Both the position numbers and the translations under genes were made by a program. 64,000 nucleotides of DNA. It comes from Collinsella sp. (GTDB taxonomy: Bacteria > Actinomycetota > Coriobacteriia > Coriobacteriales > Coriobacteriaceae). Shown one piece after another: positions 8,445 to 16,372 of this stretch. The DNA is taken from the NCBI GenBank assembly GCA_019419545.1, contig DXZT01000038.1, forward strand, positions 13,492 through 77,491, written 5' to 3'. The notes beneath the pieces are model-generated. The model was not told the DNA's origin, did no database searches, and was given only the letters and a program-made list of their open reading frames with translations. The number at the start of each line of letters is the position of its first letter. The first letter of the stretch is position 1.

Positions 8445-8498
8445 GGAAGGGTAAGACCAAGGTCTGGTCCCCAGATCTCGGTCTTACCCTGCACTTCC
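8445..8498 (+). repeat. Long two-part hairpin upstream of TAC operon
   Basis: GGGTAAGACC (8449-8458) pairs exactly with GGTCTTACCC (8480-8489). Inside it GGTCTGG (8461-8467) pairs with CCAGATC (8471-8477) using one G-U, with a three-base loop. GGAA (8445-8448) and TTCC (8495-8498) extend the stem past a small bulge. It lies about 50 bases upstream of the TAC promoter and could insulate it from upstream transcription. Confidence 0.5.
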
Positions 8499-8549
8499 GG
8501 ATAGACGCAAAAAAGGCGTTAATGCGCCCGATGCGGACCGTCATATAGA

Positions 8550-8594
8550 GTTGCCAATTGGCAACAAGACGAATATAGTTAGCATTATGCTAAC
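8550..8594 (+). promoter_or_regulatory. TAC operon promoter with two palindromic operators
   Basis: TTGCCA (8551-8556) and TATAGT (8574-8579) are spaced by 17 bases, a near-ideal housekeeping promoter. The -35 is embedded in the perfect palindrome GTTGCCAATTGGCAAC (8550-8565). A second perfect inverted repeat, GTTAGCA-TTA-TGCTAAC (8578-8594), overlaps the end of the -10 and the start site. Binding of the HTH antitoxin at these sites would block RNA polymerase, as in other autoregulated toxin-antitoxin operons. That the antitoxin is the binder is inference. Confidence 0.75.
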
Positions 8595-8606
8595 TAAGGG
8601 GTGGTT

Positions 8607-8954
8607 ATGAATCGAACCAAGCTCCGACCGACATATTCACTTGACGAAGCGAAGTCTTTGGCTCGCTCGGGAAAGATGATTGTAAATGGTAGGGTGCGCA
8701 GACACCTGATGAATCAGTTTGGTTATTTGGACATCGATCATTTCCTTGCTGACCTATTTGATTATCTGAAGCCTGATGATTTTAGAAAATCCATCGCGCT
8801 CGATATGGATGGGCCTCTGCATGATGTTTACGCAGATGTCTACGTGTGCCGAGGTTTTGAATGCGAGGATTGGTACGTTAAGTTTTCAATTGATTCCGAA
8901 GGAAATGCACATTTAAACGTTTTGTCTGCGAACATCGATGGATACATTCATTAA
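8607..8954 (+). CDS. mqsR: MqsR-family toxin
   Basis: A 115-residue protein resembling the MqsR branch of RelE-fold mRNA interferases. It has an N-terminal 'YSLDEAKSLARSGK' segment, a middle LKPDDFRKSIALD helix-strand (compare DFYKS in MqsR), a downstream H-D-V-Y motif (LHDVYADVYV) and a final pair of strands (WYVKFSID, then VLSANIDG). The family cleaves mRNA in the cytoplasm. The gene is first in the operon, with the antitoxin 10 bases downstream, the usual MqsR-MqsA order. ATG 8607 has an AAGGGG ribosome site; GTG 8601 would overlap it. Divergence from the E. coli protein is considerable, so exact cleavage specificity cannot be inferred. Confidence 0.75.
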   Translation: MNRTKLRPTYSLDEAKSLARSGKMIVNGRVRRHLMNQFGYLDIDHFLADLFDYLKPDDFRKSIALDMDGPLHDVYADVYVCRGFECEDWYVKFSIDSEGNAHLNVLSANIDGYIH

Positions 8955-8964
8955 AGGAGGAGTC

Positions 8965-9477
8965 ATGCGTTGCATGGAATGCGGCAAAGAAATGCAATTT
9001 ACCACGGCGCCAATGACTGAAATTTACCGTGGAGAGAAAATTACCGTAAAAGGAATTGAGCATTATGTTTGCGAGTGCGGCAACGATGAAATGACTGTTG
9101 CAGAGGCGACTAAGCTCGCCCATGCACTTGCCGCGCAATACGCCAAGGCTCATGAGCTTCTATCTCCCTCGGAAATAAAGCATTTGCGCTCAGATCTCGG
9201 CTTAACACAGCATGATTTTGAGTCGGTCTTAGGTGTTTCGAAGCCCACGGCCTCTCGTTGGGAGAACGGCGCATCGCAACAATCTATTACTGCCAATACC
9301 CTTATGAGGCTCATTCGCGATGTTCCTGAGGTCCGCAGATATCTCGGCTTGTCTCCTCATGAGAGGAGTGCAAGTCTTAGCTCGTCGCTTTTGTCTGTAA
9401 TACCAGGAGGAAAAGTTCCTGCTTATAGGGATTCTGATCCTTTGGTTGATGAGAATCTCTTCCGATTGGAGATGTAA
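8965..9477 (+). CDS. mqsA: MqsA-type antitoxin with C-terminal extension
   Basis: A 170-residue antitoxin. The N-terminal zinc-binding module uses Cys3, Cys6, Cys36 and Cys38 (CMEC...CEC) and would bind the toxin. An Xre-type helix-turn-helix spans about residues 70-115, with LTQHDFESVLGVSKPTASRW as the HTH core. Canonical MqsA ends near there; this protein continues for about 40 residues (129-170) in a Ser/Leu-rich tail with LVDENLFRLEM at the end. In TAC systems such a tail is the chaperone addiction domain that makes the antitoxin unstable unless bound by a SecB-like chaperone, which is the next gene. The start has an exact AAAGGAGG ribosome site. It probably represses its own promoter. 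Confidence 0.85.
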   Translation: MRCMECGKEMQFTTAPMTEIYRGEKITVKGIEHYVCECGNDEMTVAEATKLAHALAAQYAKAHELLSPSEIKHLRSDLGLTQHDFESVLGVSKPTASRWENGASQQSITANTLMRLIRDVPEVRRYLGLSPHERSASLSSSLLSVIPGGKVPAYRDSDPLVDENLFRLEM

Positions 9478-9903
9478 ATGGACTCTCTGAAGAAGCAGCG
9501 CATTGAGTCTTCATCGATTACATGCATGTCTAAAAAAGTCGACAGGTTTTCATTTGATGGCGGAATGACCCCTAAGGAGGGAGTTAATAAGTCAGACGGT
9601 GAGTTTAACGTTAGAAATGACATAACGAATGCCTTCACTGATGAAAATGGAGCTAGATTTCGGCAGCTCAACCTCGTCATAGAGCTCATTCCCAGCGATG
9701 AGGGGCACTATTACCGTTCCGAAATATCCGTGTCCGGTATCTATCGTGCTCCGTCTGATTTAGACGACGAAGCATTTGATAGGGAGGCTCTTAGCTTCGG
9801 CATGCAAGACCTGTATTCCTACGCAAGGGGCATTATTGAAAATGTCGCTGCTGGTGGAGTATGGGGGCCGCTTTATCTGCCACAGATTGGATTCACTATT
9901 TAG
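9478..9903 (+). CDS. SecB-like chaperone of a TAC system
   Basis: A 141-residue SecB-family protein. The middle strands (LNLVIELIPSDEGHYYRSEI, then VSGIYRA) and the end LYSYARGIIENVAAGGVWG plus PLYLPQIGF closely match the SecB signature 'LFPYARE...RG.FP.L.L.P.NF'. Actinobacteria normally lack a housekeeping SecB, so a SecB-like gene directly behind an antitoxin with a C-terminal tail points to a toxin-antitoxin-chaperone function. There the chaperone would fold and protect the antitoxin. ATG 9478 begins right after the antitoxin stop codon, with GGAG inside the end of that gene, so translation is coupled. An internal ATG at 9526 is less likely. No other SecB partner gene is present here. Confidence 0.82.
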   Translation: MDSLKKQRIESSSITCMSKKVDRFSFDGGMTPKEGVNKSDGEFNVRNDITNAFTDENGARFRQLNLVIELIPSDEGHYYRSEISVSGIYRAPSDLDDEAFDREALSFGMQDLYSYARGIIENVAAGGVWGPLYLPQIGFTI

Positions 9904-10027
9904 TTCTCATGGCCCCCACATCCTCTAAAAAAGTTCTTAAAACAGCCTTAAAGGCGCTCCAGCTCGCGTTGGCAGCGTACAATACGCATGTTTTGCATGA
10001 TTGAAATCTGATGAAGGGGAGTACGCC

Positions 10028-12166
10028 ATGGAGGTGCTGGTTGTTGGCAACACCGCATATGTTGACGATGACTTTTGTGCCAAGGCGTTCCCCGGGGACC
10101 ACGTTAAGGTCGTCGCTGCCGCGGAAGCGCGCCGCGATGAGTCGTCGCCCCATGCCTCGTGGAAAGAGCTGCTTCAGCACTTGGAGCAGGCCTACGAGTT
10201 CGACCGCGTGGTCTACCTGTCTAATTACCTAACCCCGCATACCGATACCGTGGGCGATATCGAGCTGCTGCGCTCGGTCTTTCGTGCGTGCATGGGGCGC
10301 CGGGTTCAGCTGCTGTTTGTAGCCGGGCCCGCGGGCGCTGAGGATGCCACCGATGCCGCAGAACAAACGGGCAAAGGCATTATCGCGCACGCAGCCAACG
10401 ACCTGTGCCGTTACTACGCTGCTCGCGAGGGCGTTCAGACCAAGATCCTGCGCGTGCCGTTCCTGTATACCGCGTCTGCTGCGTTGGAGGACCCGTTTTT
10501 GGTGCCGCTGTTCGACGCGTGCTCAACCGGATCGGTCGCTCTGCAGGGCGCGCAGGATGCGGCGTTTCCCCTGCTGTGTGCCGAGGAGCTTGCGGTGCTG
10601 ATTCGCCGCATCTTTGATAGCTGGGATGCCTCTTTTGAGACGCTCGACGTTGCCGATGCCTTCCATCACACGTCGGGTGAAGTGGGCGAGGCCCTCAAGG
10701 CACTGTTCCCAGGGCTTGCCGTTGCCTATGGCGATTCTGCCGGCTACGCCCTGCCCACGGACGATACCGTTCGCGTGCGTTATGGCTGGTTTCAGCGCTA
10801 CGACTTGCTGCGCGATCTTTCGACCATTCAGGCGCGTTGGGATGCTGGCCGCTCAAAGAAGGCCAACCCCTTGCGCGCCGCCATCGACCGTATCCAGCTG
10901 CGCACGCTGCCTATTAAATGCCTGGAGACGGGCGTTGCCTGGGTTCTGTTCGAGGTGCTGGAGCGTCTATTCTCCCAATCAGCCCAGCTCAATGTGCTCG
11001 ATTATCGCCTGCTCTACGTCGTGCTCATCGGCACGCTGTATGGCTTGGACTTTGGCTTGGTTGCGGCGCTGTTGGCATCGGTGGGCTTGGCCTTAAGCTA
11101 CTTTACTCAATACGGCTATACCTTCCAGGGCCTGTTCTATGAGCCGTCCAACTGGCTGCCGTTTATCGCGTACTTTGTGGTGGGTGCCGTGTGCGGCTAT
11201 GTGCAGCTGCGTAACAGCGAGGCCATTAGGGTGGAGCGCGACCAAAACGAGCTCGTACGTAATCGCAATACGTTCCTCACGCAGCTCTACCACGATGCCA
11301 TCGAGGACAAGCGCACATACAAGCACCAGATTGTGGGGCGTCAGGATAGCTTTGGCAAGATCTTTGCCGTGACGCAAGAGCTCGACGTGCTCAATCCGCG
11401 TGACATCTATCGCAAGTGCTGCGAGCTCATGGGTGAGATTCTCGAAAACGATTCGGTGGCGATCTATCACGTTTCGGGCGGGGCGTTTGCACGTCTGGTG
11501 GCGGCGAGTCCCGTGATTGCCGAAGACGCCACGCGCTCGTTTTCGCTTGAGCAGCTTGCGCCCCTTTTGGGTGGCGGGGGTCGTTCGAACCTGTGGGTGA
11601 ATCGCGAGTTGACGCCGGGGCTGCCCATGTTTGGATACTCGATCGAGCGCGACGGGGCACCCGCCGTGTTGATCTCTGTGCGTCGTGCGGCCCAGAATCA
11701 AATGACGCTCTATTACCAAAACCTGTTCCGCATCTTGTGCGGCTTGGTCGAAAGCGCGCTGGGGCGCGCCTTTGACTATGAGGCGGTGGCGCAGGATAAG
11801 CGCTGCGTTGACGGCACTTGCGTGCTCAAGCAGGCGGCCTTTGGCCAAGAGCTCGCGGCGGAGCAGGCGTTGGCAGATAGCAAGATGGGGAGCTTTTTGC
11901 TCCTGCGCGTGGTGCCGGGCATGGAGCCTGTCGGCGAGCTGGTGGGCGCGATTGGTTCGGCTATCCGCGAGAACGATGCGGCGGGCTTGGTCGACGGCGA
12001 CGTGCTCTACCTGCTTATGCGTCAGGCAAAGGCGTGCGATCTGCCCATTATCCGCGAGCGCCTGAGCGCAAAGCAGATTGCGGTGGAGCCCGTCGACGGC
12101 GAGGACATCGTGGCGCTGTTGCAGCACATCTCTTACACCGGTGACGGTGAGGGGGGTGCCGCTTGA
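10028..12166 (+). CDS. pelD: PelD, c-di-GMP receptor with SDR-like domain
   Basis: First gene of the Pel exopolysaccharide operon; 712 residues. Residues 1-240 form an SDR/epimerase-like domain starting with a VLVVGN strand. About 300-395 hold four hydrophobic segments for membrane anchoring. A GAF domain follows (about 430-570) and a degenerate GGDEF domain ends the protein. In the latter the diguanylate cyclase active site reads DGDVL instead of GGDEF, while an RxxD motif (REND, 647-650) lies exactly five residues upstream, the position of the c-di-GMP inhibitory site. PelD proteins bind c-di-GMP there and switch on polymer synthesis. The SDR fusion is seen in Gram-positive Pel loci. ATG 10028 has AGGGGAG upstream. 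Confidence 0.88.
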   Translation: MEVLVVGNTAYVDDDFCAKAFPGDHVKVVAAAEARRDESSPHASWKELLQHLEQAYEFDRVVYLSNYLTPHTDTVGDIELLRSVFRACMGRRVQLLFVAGPAGAEDATDAAEQTGKGIIAHAANDLCRYYAAREGVQTKILRVPFLYTASAALEDPFLVPLFDACSTGSVALQGAQDAAFPLLCAEELAVLIRRIFDSWDASFETLDVADAFHHTSGEVGEALKALFPGLAVAYGDSAGYALPTDDTVRVRYGWFQRYDLLRDLSTIQARWDAGRSKKANPLRAAIDRIQLRTLPIKCLETGVAWVLFEVLERLFSQSAQLNVLDYRLLYVVLIGTLYGLDFGLVAALLASVGLALSYFTQYGYTFQGLFYEPSNWLPFIAYFVVGAVCGYVQLRNSEAIRVERDQNELVRNRNTFLTQLYHDAIEDKRTYKHQIVGRQDSFGKIFAVTQELDVLNPRDIYRKCCELMGEILENDSVAIYHVSGGAFARLVAASPVIAEDATRSFSLEQLAPLLGGGGRSNLWVNRELTPGLPMFGYSIERDGAPAVLISVRRAAQNQMTLYYQNLFRILCGLVESALGRAFDYEAVAQDKRCVDGTCVLKQAAFGQELAAEQALADSKMGSFLLLRVVPGMEPVGELVGAIGSAIRENDAAGLVDGDVLYLLMRQAKACDLPIIRERLSAKQIAVEPVDGEDIVALLQHISYTGDGEGGAA

Positions 12167-13068
12167 TCTCGCTTGTCGTTGCTGCCGTCTTGCTGCTGAT
12201 TCATGCGCTGGTTTGCCTGGTGCTGTGGACGCTTATGAAGTTGGGCCTGCTGCCGGTGCGCGGGCACATGCTGGCTGTGATAGTGCTGGTGCCGCTGTGG
12301 GGCCCGTTGCTGGTGGTTCTGCTATCGGTCCGCGGCGCGGTGTTTGGCGAGAGGCTGAAAGAGTCTGCGCCGGAGTCGCTGCGCATTAACGACGAGCTCC
12401 ATCGCAGCATCTTGGTACATGACCGTGAAGCCGATGCGGGCGTGATTCCGCTCGAGGAGGCGCTCATCGTCAACGACCCGGCAGAGCGGCGCCGACTAAT
12501 GCTCTCCATGCTCACCGAGGAGCCCGACGCGTACCTGGCGCAGCTGCAGGCGGCTAAGCTTAACGACGACGTTGAGGTGGCTCACTATGCCGCGACGGCG
12601 GTGGCGCAGATCTCCAAGGAGTCCGACCTTAAACTGCAGCAGCTGGAGCGTGCCTTTAAGACGGACCCGAGCGCGCAAAACCTCAACGAATACTGCGATT
12701 TTCTTGGTGAATACTTGGGCTCGGGCTTGGCTGAGGGGCGCGTGGCTCAGATTCAACGCCAGCAGTACGCGCGCTTGCTTGCGCGTCGCTGCGAGCGCGA
12801 GGACACCCTTGAGCTTCGCATTCGATACGCGACGGCGCTGGCCGATGTCGGACAGATCGACGAGGCGCAGGCCGTGACCGACCAACTGGTGCTCGACGTG
12901 CCCGAGGAGCAGGAGGTTTGGATGCTTTGCCTGCGCCTGGCGGTGATGCGCTGCGACGGTGACGAGGTCCACCGCGTGATCGATGCGATTGACAAACAGC
13001 ATGTATACTTGAGCGCCGCCAACCGCGAGGAACTGGCGTTTTGGCGCAACGGAGAGGAGGCCCGATGA
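12163..13068 (+). CDS. pelE: PelE, membrane TPR scaffold
   Basis: A 301-residue protein with two N-terminal membrane segments (about 1-22 and 33-58), followed by a helical cytoplasmic region with repeated Ala/Leu-rich helix pairs typical of TPR-like repeats. PelE in other bacteria links PelD to the rest of the Pel synthase at the membrane. It is chosen as pelE from position, topology and size. The start is TTG at 12163, overlapping the pelD stop codon in a TTGA arrangement, so translation is coupled. Its stop overlaps pelA by four bases. Sequence identity to characterised PelE is low, as usual for this family. Confidence 0.8.
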   Translation: MISLVVAAVLLLIHALVCLVLWTLMKLGLLPVRGHMLAVIVLVPLWGPLLVVLLSVRGAVFGERLKESAPESLRINDELHRSILVHDREADAGVIPLEEALIVNDPAERRRLMLSMLTEEPDAYLAQLQAAKLNDDVEVAHYAATAVAQISKESDLKLQQLERAFKTDPSAQNLNEYCDFLGEYLGSGLAEGRVAQIQRQQYARLLARRCEREDTLELRIRYATALADVGQIDEAQAVTDQLVLDVPEEQEVWMLCLRLAVMRCDGDEVHRVIDAIDKQHVYLSAANREELAFWRNGEEAR

Positions 13069-14945
13069 GCGTGATACAGCATATCCGCGACCGTGCGGGC
13101 CATTTTCGCTGGATGGGGCTGCTTGTGGTGTGGGCGGTCTTTATTGCCATGGCCGCCGTGCTGCTGGTGGAGCGCGCCGGCGTACAGTACAGTGCGGGCC
13201 AGCATAAGCTGGGGATGCTTGCCGCCAACGATGCGGTGCCGGCTTCCTCGGCAATATTTGGCCAAAAGCCCACGTGCCTGGTCATTACCGATTCCGATCA
13301 AGCTGGCGTCGAGGACGTAAAGGAGCAGTTCGACCAGATTCTGCTCGACATGAAGATAGCGCACCGCGACGTGGACCTTGCCCTGGACGGCGCGGATGCC
13401 ATTCCCTCGCTGACCTCCTACGATCGCGTGATTTTGCTCATGCCGTCGCTCGATGGGCTCGGTACGCACCTGAGCGACATTATGAGTTGGGTGAGTGCCG
13501 GCGGTTCGCTTATGCTCGCCATGCCTCCGGATAACTCGGGCTATCTGCAAGTGATTGCTCCCAAGCTTGGCATTGAATCTGCCGGATATGACTATGTAAA
13601 AGCCGATAGCATTGTGCCGAGCGAGGACTTTATGCTGGGCGGGGGAGAGCGCTACGGGCTCTCGGACCCCTTTGATTCGTCGCTTTCGGTTTCGCTGCGC
13701 GAGACGGCTCGTGTGTGGGCTAAGACCGGCGATGCGGGCGCCCCGCTCATTTGGTCGAATGACTGCGGTAGCGGTCGCACCGTGGTGTGCAATATCGGTA
13801 TCTATGACAAGGTCATGCGCGGTTTTTACGCCGCGGCGATCAGCCTGCTGGGCGATGCCACGGCCTATCCGGTCATCAACAGCGCCGTTTTCTACCTAGA
13901 CGACTTTCCCAGCCCCGTGCCCTCGGGCGATGGCACCTACATCAAGCGCGACTACGGGCTTTCCATTGCCGATTTTTACACCAAGGTTTGGTGGCCCGAT
14001 CTGCAAAAGCTCGCGCAAAAATATGGCATTCGCTTTACCGGCGTGATGATCGAAAACTACGAGGACGCGGTCAACCAGACCGAGCCCGCGCGCCAGGCCG
14101 ATACCACGCAGTTCCGCTACTTTGGCGGCATGCTGCTGCAGATGGGCGGAGAGCTGGGCTTTCACGGCTACAACCATCAGCCTCTGGCGCTCTGGGATAC
14201 CGACTATGGCAAGCTGTACGACTACAAGACGTGGAAGAACGAGGAAACGCTCGTCGCGTCGCTCAACGAGCTCATCGCTTTCCAGGACGAGGTGCTGCCC
14301 AACGCGCACGGCTCGGTCTATGTGCCACCGTCGAATATCCTTTCGGCCCGTGCGCGCAAGCTTATTGGCACCGACGTTCCGCGCATTAAGACCATCGCCA
14401 GTACGTATTTTGAGGATGGCACCGACTTGCCCTATGTGCAGGAGTTTGGCGTGGCGAGCGATGGCATTGTGGAGCAGCCACGTATTGTCTCGGGCGGCAT
14501 GGTCAACGATTCCTATATGCGTCTGGCAGCCGTGTCCGAGCTCAACATGCACTACGTGAGTACGCACTTTATGCACCCGGATGATCTGCTCGATCCCGAT
14601 CGCGGCGCCAAGGAGGGCTGGGAGGTCTACAAGGGCGGTCTGACCAACTACCTGGAGTGGCTTACCAAGTCTGCGCCCGACCTGCGGCGCCAGACCGGTT
14701 CGGAATGCTCGGGCGCCATCCAGCGCTTTTCGTCCGTGACAGTGAGCGTGGATACAAGTGCGGATGCCTGGACGCTCAGCCTGGGCAATTTCCACGACGA
14801 GGCGTGGCTCATGTTCCGTGCCAACAACGGTGAGCCCGGTGCAGTCACGGGTGGCGAGATTACGCATCTGACGGGCGACCTGTACCTGGTCAAAGCCACG
14901 GATAAGACGGTGACCATTGCACGCAAGGAGGGTGGCGACAAATGA
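13065..14945 (+). CDS. pelA: PelA-type polysaccharide deacetylase (membrane anchored)
   Basis: A 626-residue protein with one N-terminal membrane anchor (about residues 15-36), a glutamine-amidotransferase-like/DUF2194 region (VILLMPSLDGLGTHLSD, WSNDCGSGRTVV), then a polysaccharide-deacetylase-like domain. The deacetylase shows FYLDDFPSPVP with the catalytic/metal Asp, GFHGYNH supplying metal histidines, and a final STHFMHPDD segment. It should partly de-N-acetylate the GalNAc-rich Pel polymer outside the membrane. The hydrolase domain of Gram-negative PelA is absent, as in Gram-positive loci. It overlaps pelE (ATGA) and pelF (ATGA) and has a GAGGAGG ribosome site. Confidence 0.85.
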   Translation: MSVIQHIRDRAGHFRWMGLLVVWAVFIAMAAVLLVERAGVQYSAGQHKLGMLAANDAVPASSAIFGQKPTCLVITDSDQAGVEDVKEQFDQILLDMKIAHRDVDLALDGADAIPSLTSYDRVILLMPSLDGLGTHLSDIMSWVSAGGSLMLAMPPDNSGYLQVIAPKLGIESAGYDYVKADSIVPSEDFMLGGGERYGLSDPFDSSLSVSLRETARVWAKTGDAGAPLIWSNDCGSGRTVVCNIGIYDKVMRGFYAAAISLLGDATAYPVINSAVFYLDDFPSPVPSGDGTYIKRDYGLSIADFYTKVWWPDLQKLAQKYGIRFTGVMIENYEDAVNQTEPARQADTTQFRYFGGMLLQMGGELGFHGYNHQPLALWDTDYGKLYDYKTWKNEETLVASLNELIAFQDEVLPNAHGSVYVPPSNILSARARKLIGTDVPRIKTIASTYFEDGTDLPYVQEFGVASDGIVEQPRIVSGGMVNDSYMRLAAVSELNMHYVSTHFMHPDDLLDPDRGAKEGWEVYKGGLTNYLEWLTKSAPDLRRQTGSECSGAIQRFSSVTVSVDTSADAWTLSLGNFHDEAWLMFRANNGEPGAVTGGEITHLTGDLYLVKATDKTVTIARKEGGDK

Positions 14946-16369
14946 GAATCTGCTTGGTACTCGAGGGTTGCTACCCCTATGTGCACGGCGGCGTATCTAC
15001 CTGGATGCATGGCTATATCCAGGCCATGCCCGAGCACGAGTTTGTGCTGTGGGTGATCGGCGCGCATGCTGCCGACCGCGGCAAGTTTGTCTACGAGCTG
15101 CCCGGCAACGTGGTCGAGGTGCACGAGGTGTTCCTGGACGATGCTCTGCGGCTTTCGGGCGAGCAACATGAAGCCAGTTTTAACGACCGCGAGCGCGAGG
15201 CGCTACGCCGTCTGGTGTCGCTCTCCAATCCGGACTGGGACGTGCTGTTCGATATCTTTCAGCGCCGTCGCGTGCATCCGCTCTCGTTTTTGCAGAGCCG
15301 AACGTTTATGGACATCTTCCGCGACGTGTGCCTGGCCGAGTACCCCTACACGCCCTTTGCCGATGCATTCCACACCATGCGCTCCATGTTGCTTCCCGTG
15401 CTCTACCTGTTGGGCAGCGAGGTGCCGGTGGCCGATGTGTACCATGCCATCTCGACCGGCTACGGTGGCCTGCTCGCCTGCCTGGGCTCAAGCGTTTCCC
15501 ATGCGCCGGTGCTGCTGACCGAGCATGGCATCTATACCCGCGAGCGCGAGGAAGAGATCATTCGCGCTGACTGGGTGGTGCCGTCGTTTAAGGATCGCTG
15601 GATTCGCTTTTTCTACCTGCTTTCGGAGGAGATCTACCGCCGCGCCTTCCGCGTGACGAGTTTGTTCCATAACGCCCGCAAGACGCAGATCGATATGGGC
15701 TGCGATGCGGGTAAATGCCTGGTCATCCCCAACGGCATCCAGTTCGACCGCTTTAAGGACATTCCCTTAAAGCCCGATGACGGCTGGGTGGACATTGGCG
15801 CGGTGGTGCGCCTGGCGCCCATCAAGGACGTCAAGACCATGATCTATGCGTTCTTTGAGCTGCACGAGCGCCTGCCCAAGGTGCGCCTGCACATTATGGG
15901 CGGCGTGGACGACGAGGAGTACGGCGCTGAGTGCCACGCGCTGGTCGATACCCTGGGCGTGCGCGACCTGATCTTTACCGGCCGCGTCAACGTGGTCGAG
16001 TACATGGAAAAGCTCGACTTTACCATTTTGACGAGCATCTCCGAGGGCCAGCCGCTCAGCGTGCTGGAGTCGCTTGCAGCGCGCCGTCCCTGCGTGACGA
16101 CCGAGGTGGGCTGCTGTCGCGAGCTGCTCGAAGGCGCCCCGGGCGACGACTTTGGCGTGGCAGGTTTTGTGACGCCGCCCATGTATCGCAAGGGCTTGGC
16201 CGATGCCATGGAGCGCATGTGCGTGAGCCGCGCCCGTCGCATTGAGATGGGGGAGCGCGGGCAGCGTCGCGTTGCCACGTACTTTTTGCACGAGCAGATG
16301 CTCGCCAACTATCGCGCGCTGTACGACGAGACGGCGTGTGCGTTTAACCTGCCCAGAGAGGGGGAGTAG
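14942..16369 (+). CDS. pelF: PelF glycosyltransferase (GT4)
   Basis: A cytosolic GT-B glycosyltransferase of 475 residues that polymerises the Pel sugar from UDP-GalNAc/GlcNAc together with PelG. The N-terminal strand CLVLEGCYPYVHGGVSTW is the PelF hallmark. The C-terminal half carries the GT4 nucleotide-sugar site, including VVRLAPIKDVKTMIYAF, the TGRVNVVEYM segment and TSISEGQPLSVLESLA with the E-x7-E motif. The length matches other PelF proteins. The start overlaps the pelA stop (ATGA). Only three bases separate it from pelG, so the two subunits are likely made together. Confidence 0.92.
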   Translation: MRICLVLEGCYPYVHGGVSTWMHGYIQAMPEHEFVLWVIGAHAADRGKFVYELPGNVVEVHEVFLDDALRLSGEQHEASFNDREREALRRLVSLSNPDWDVLFDIFQRRRVHPLSFLQSRTFMDIFRDVCLAEYPYTPFADAFHTMRSMLLPVLYLLGSEVPVADVYHAISTGYGGLLACLGSSVSHAPVLLTEHGIYTREREEEIIRADWVVPSFKDRWIRFFYLLSEEIYRRAFRVTSLFHNARKTQIDMGCDAGKCLVIPNGIQFDRFKDIPLKPDDGWVDIGAVVRLAPIKDVKTMIYAFFELHERLPKVRLHIMGGVDDEEYGAECHALVDTLGVRDLIFTGRVNVVEYMEKLDFTILTSISEGQPLSVLESLAARRPCVTTEVGCCRELLEGAPGDDFGVAGFVTPPMYRKGLADAMERMCVSRARRIEMGERGQRRVATYFLHEQMLANYRALYDETACAFNLPREGE

Positions 16370-16372
16370 CCG

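Larger units (their letters stand above)
7111..8549. other. Gene graveyard between retron and TAC operon
   Basis: No intact gene is supported here. Decayed traces include a minus-strand reading split between two frames near 7414-7720 (one frame with YNLAFLAQITNEKA, the next with DDLDELHVLISCFIETHF). A plus-strand membrane-like tail ends at 8026 (MAGAIILGCLDKTTVA), resembling the hydrophobic end of DUF2335-type proteins and preceded by an in-frame stop. Three strong hairpins at 7322-7364, 8266-8300 and 8445-8498 stand out. Base composition is that of the accessory island. The identifications of the remnants are weak. Confidence 0.45.

Noticed and set aside
9055..9480. MqsA-like gene as an ordinary Xre regulator unrelated to a toxin
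   Set aside because: The paired N-terminal cysteines, upstream MqsR-like gene and downstream SecB-like gene make a TAC antitoxin the better reading.
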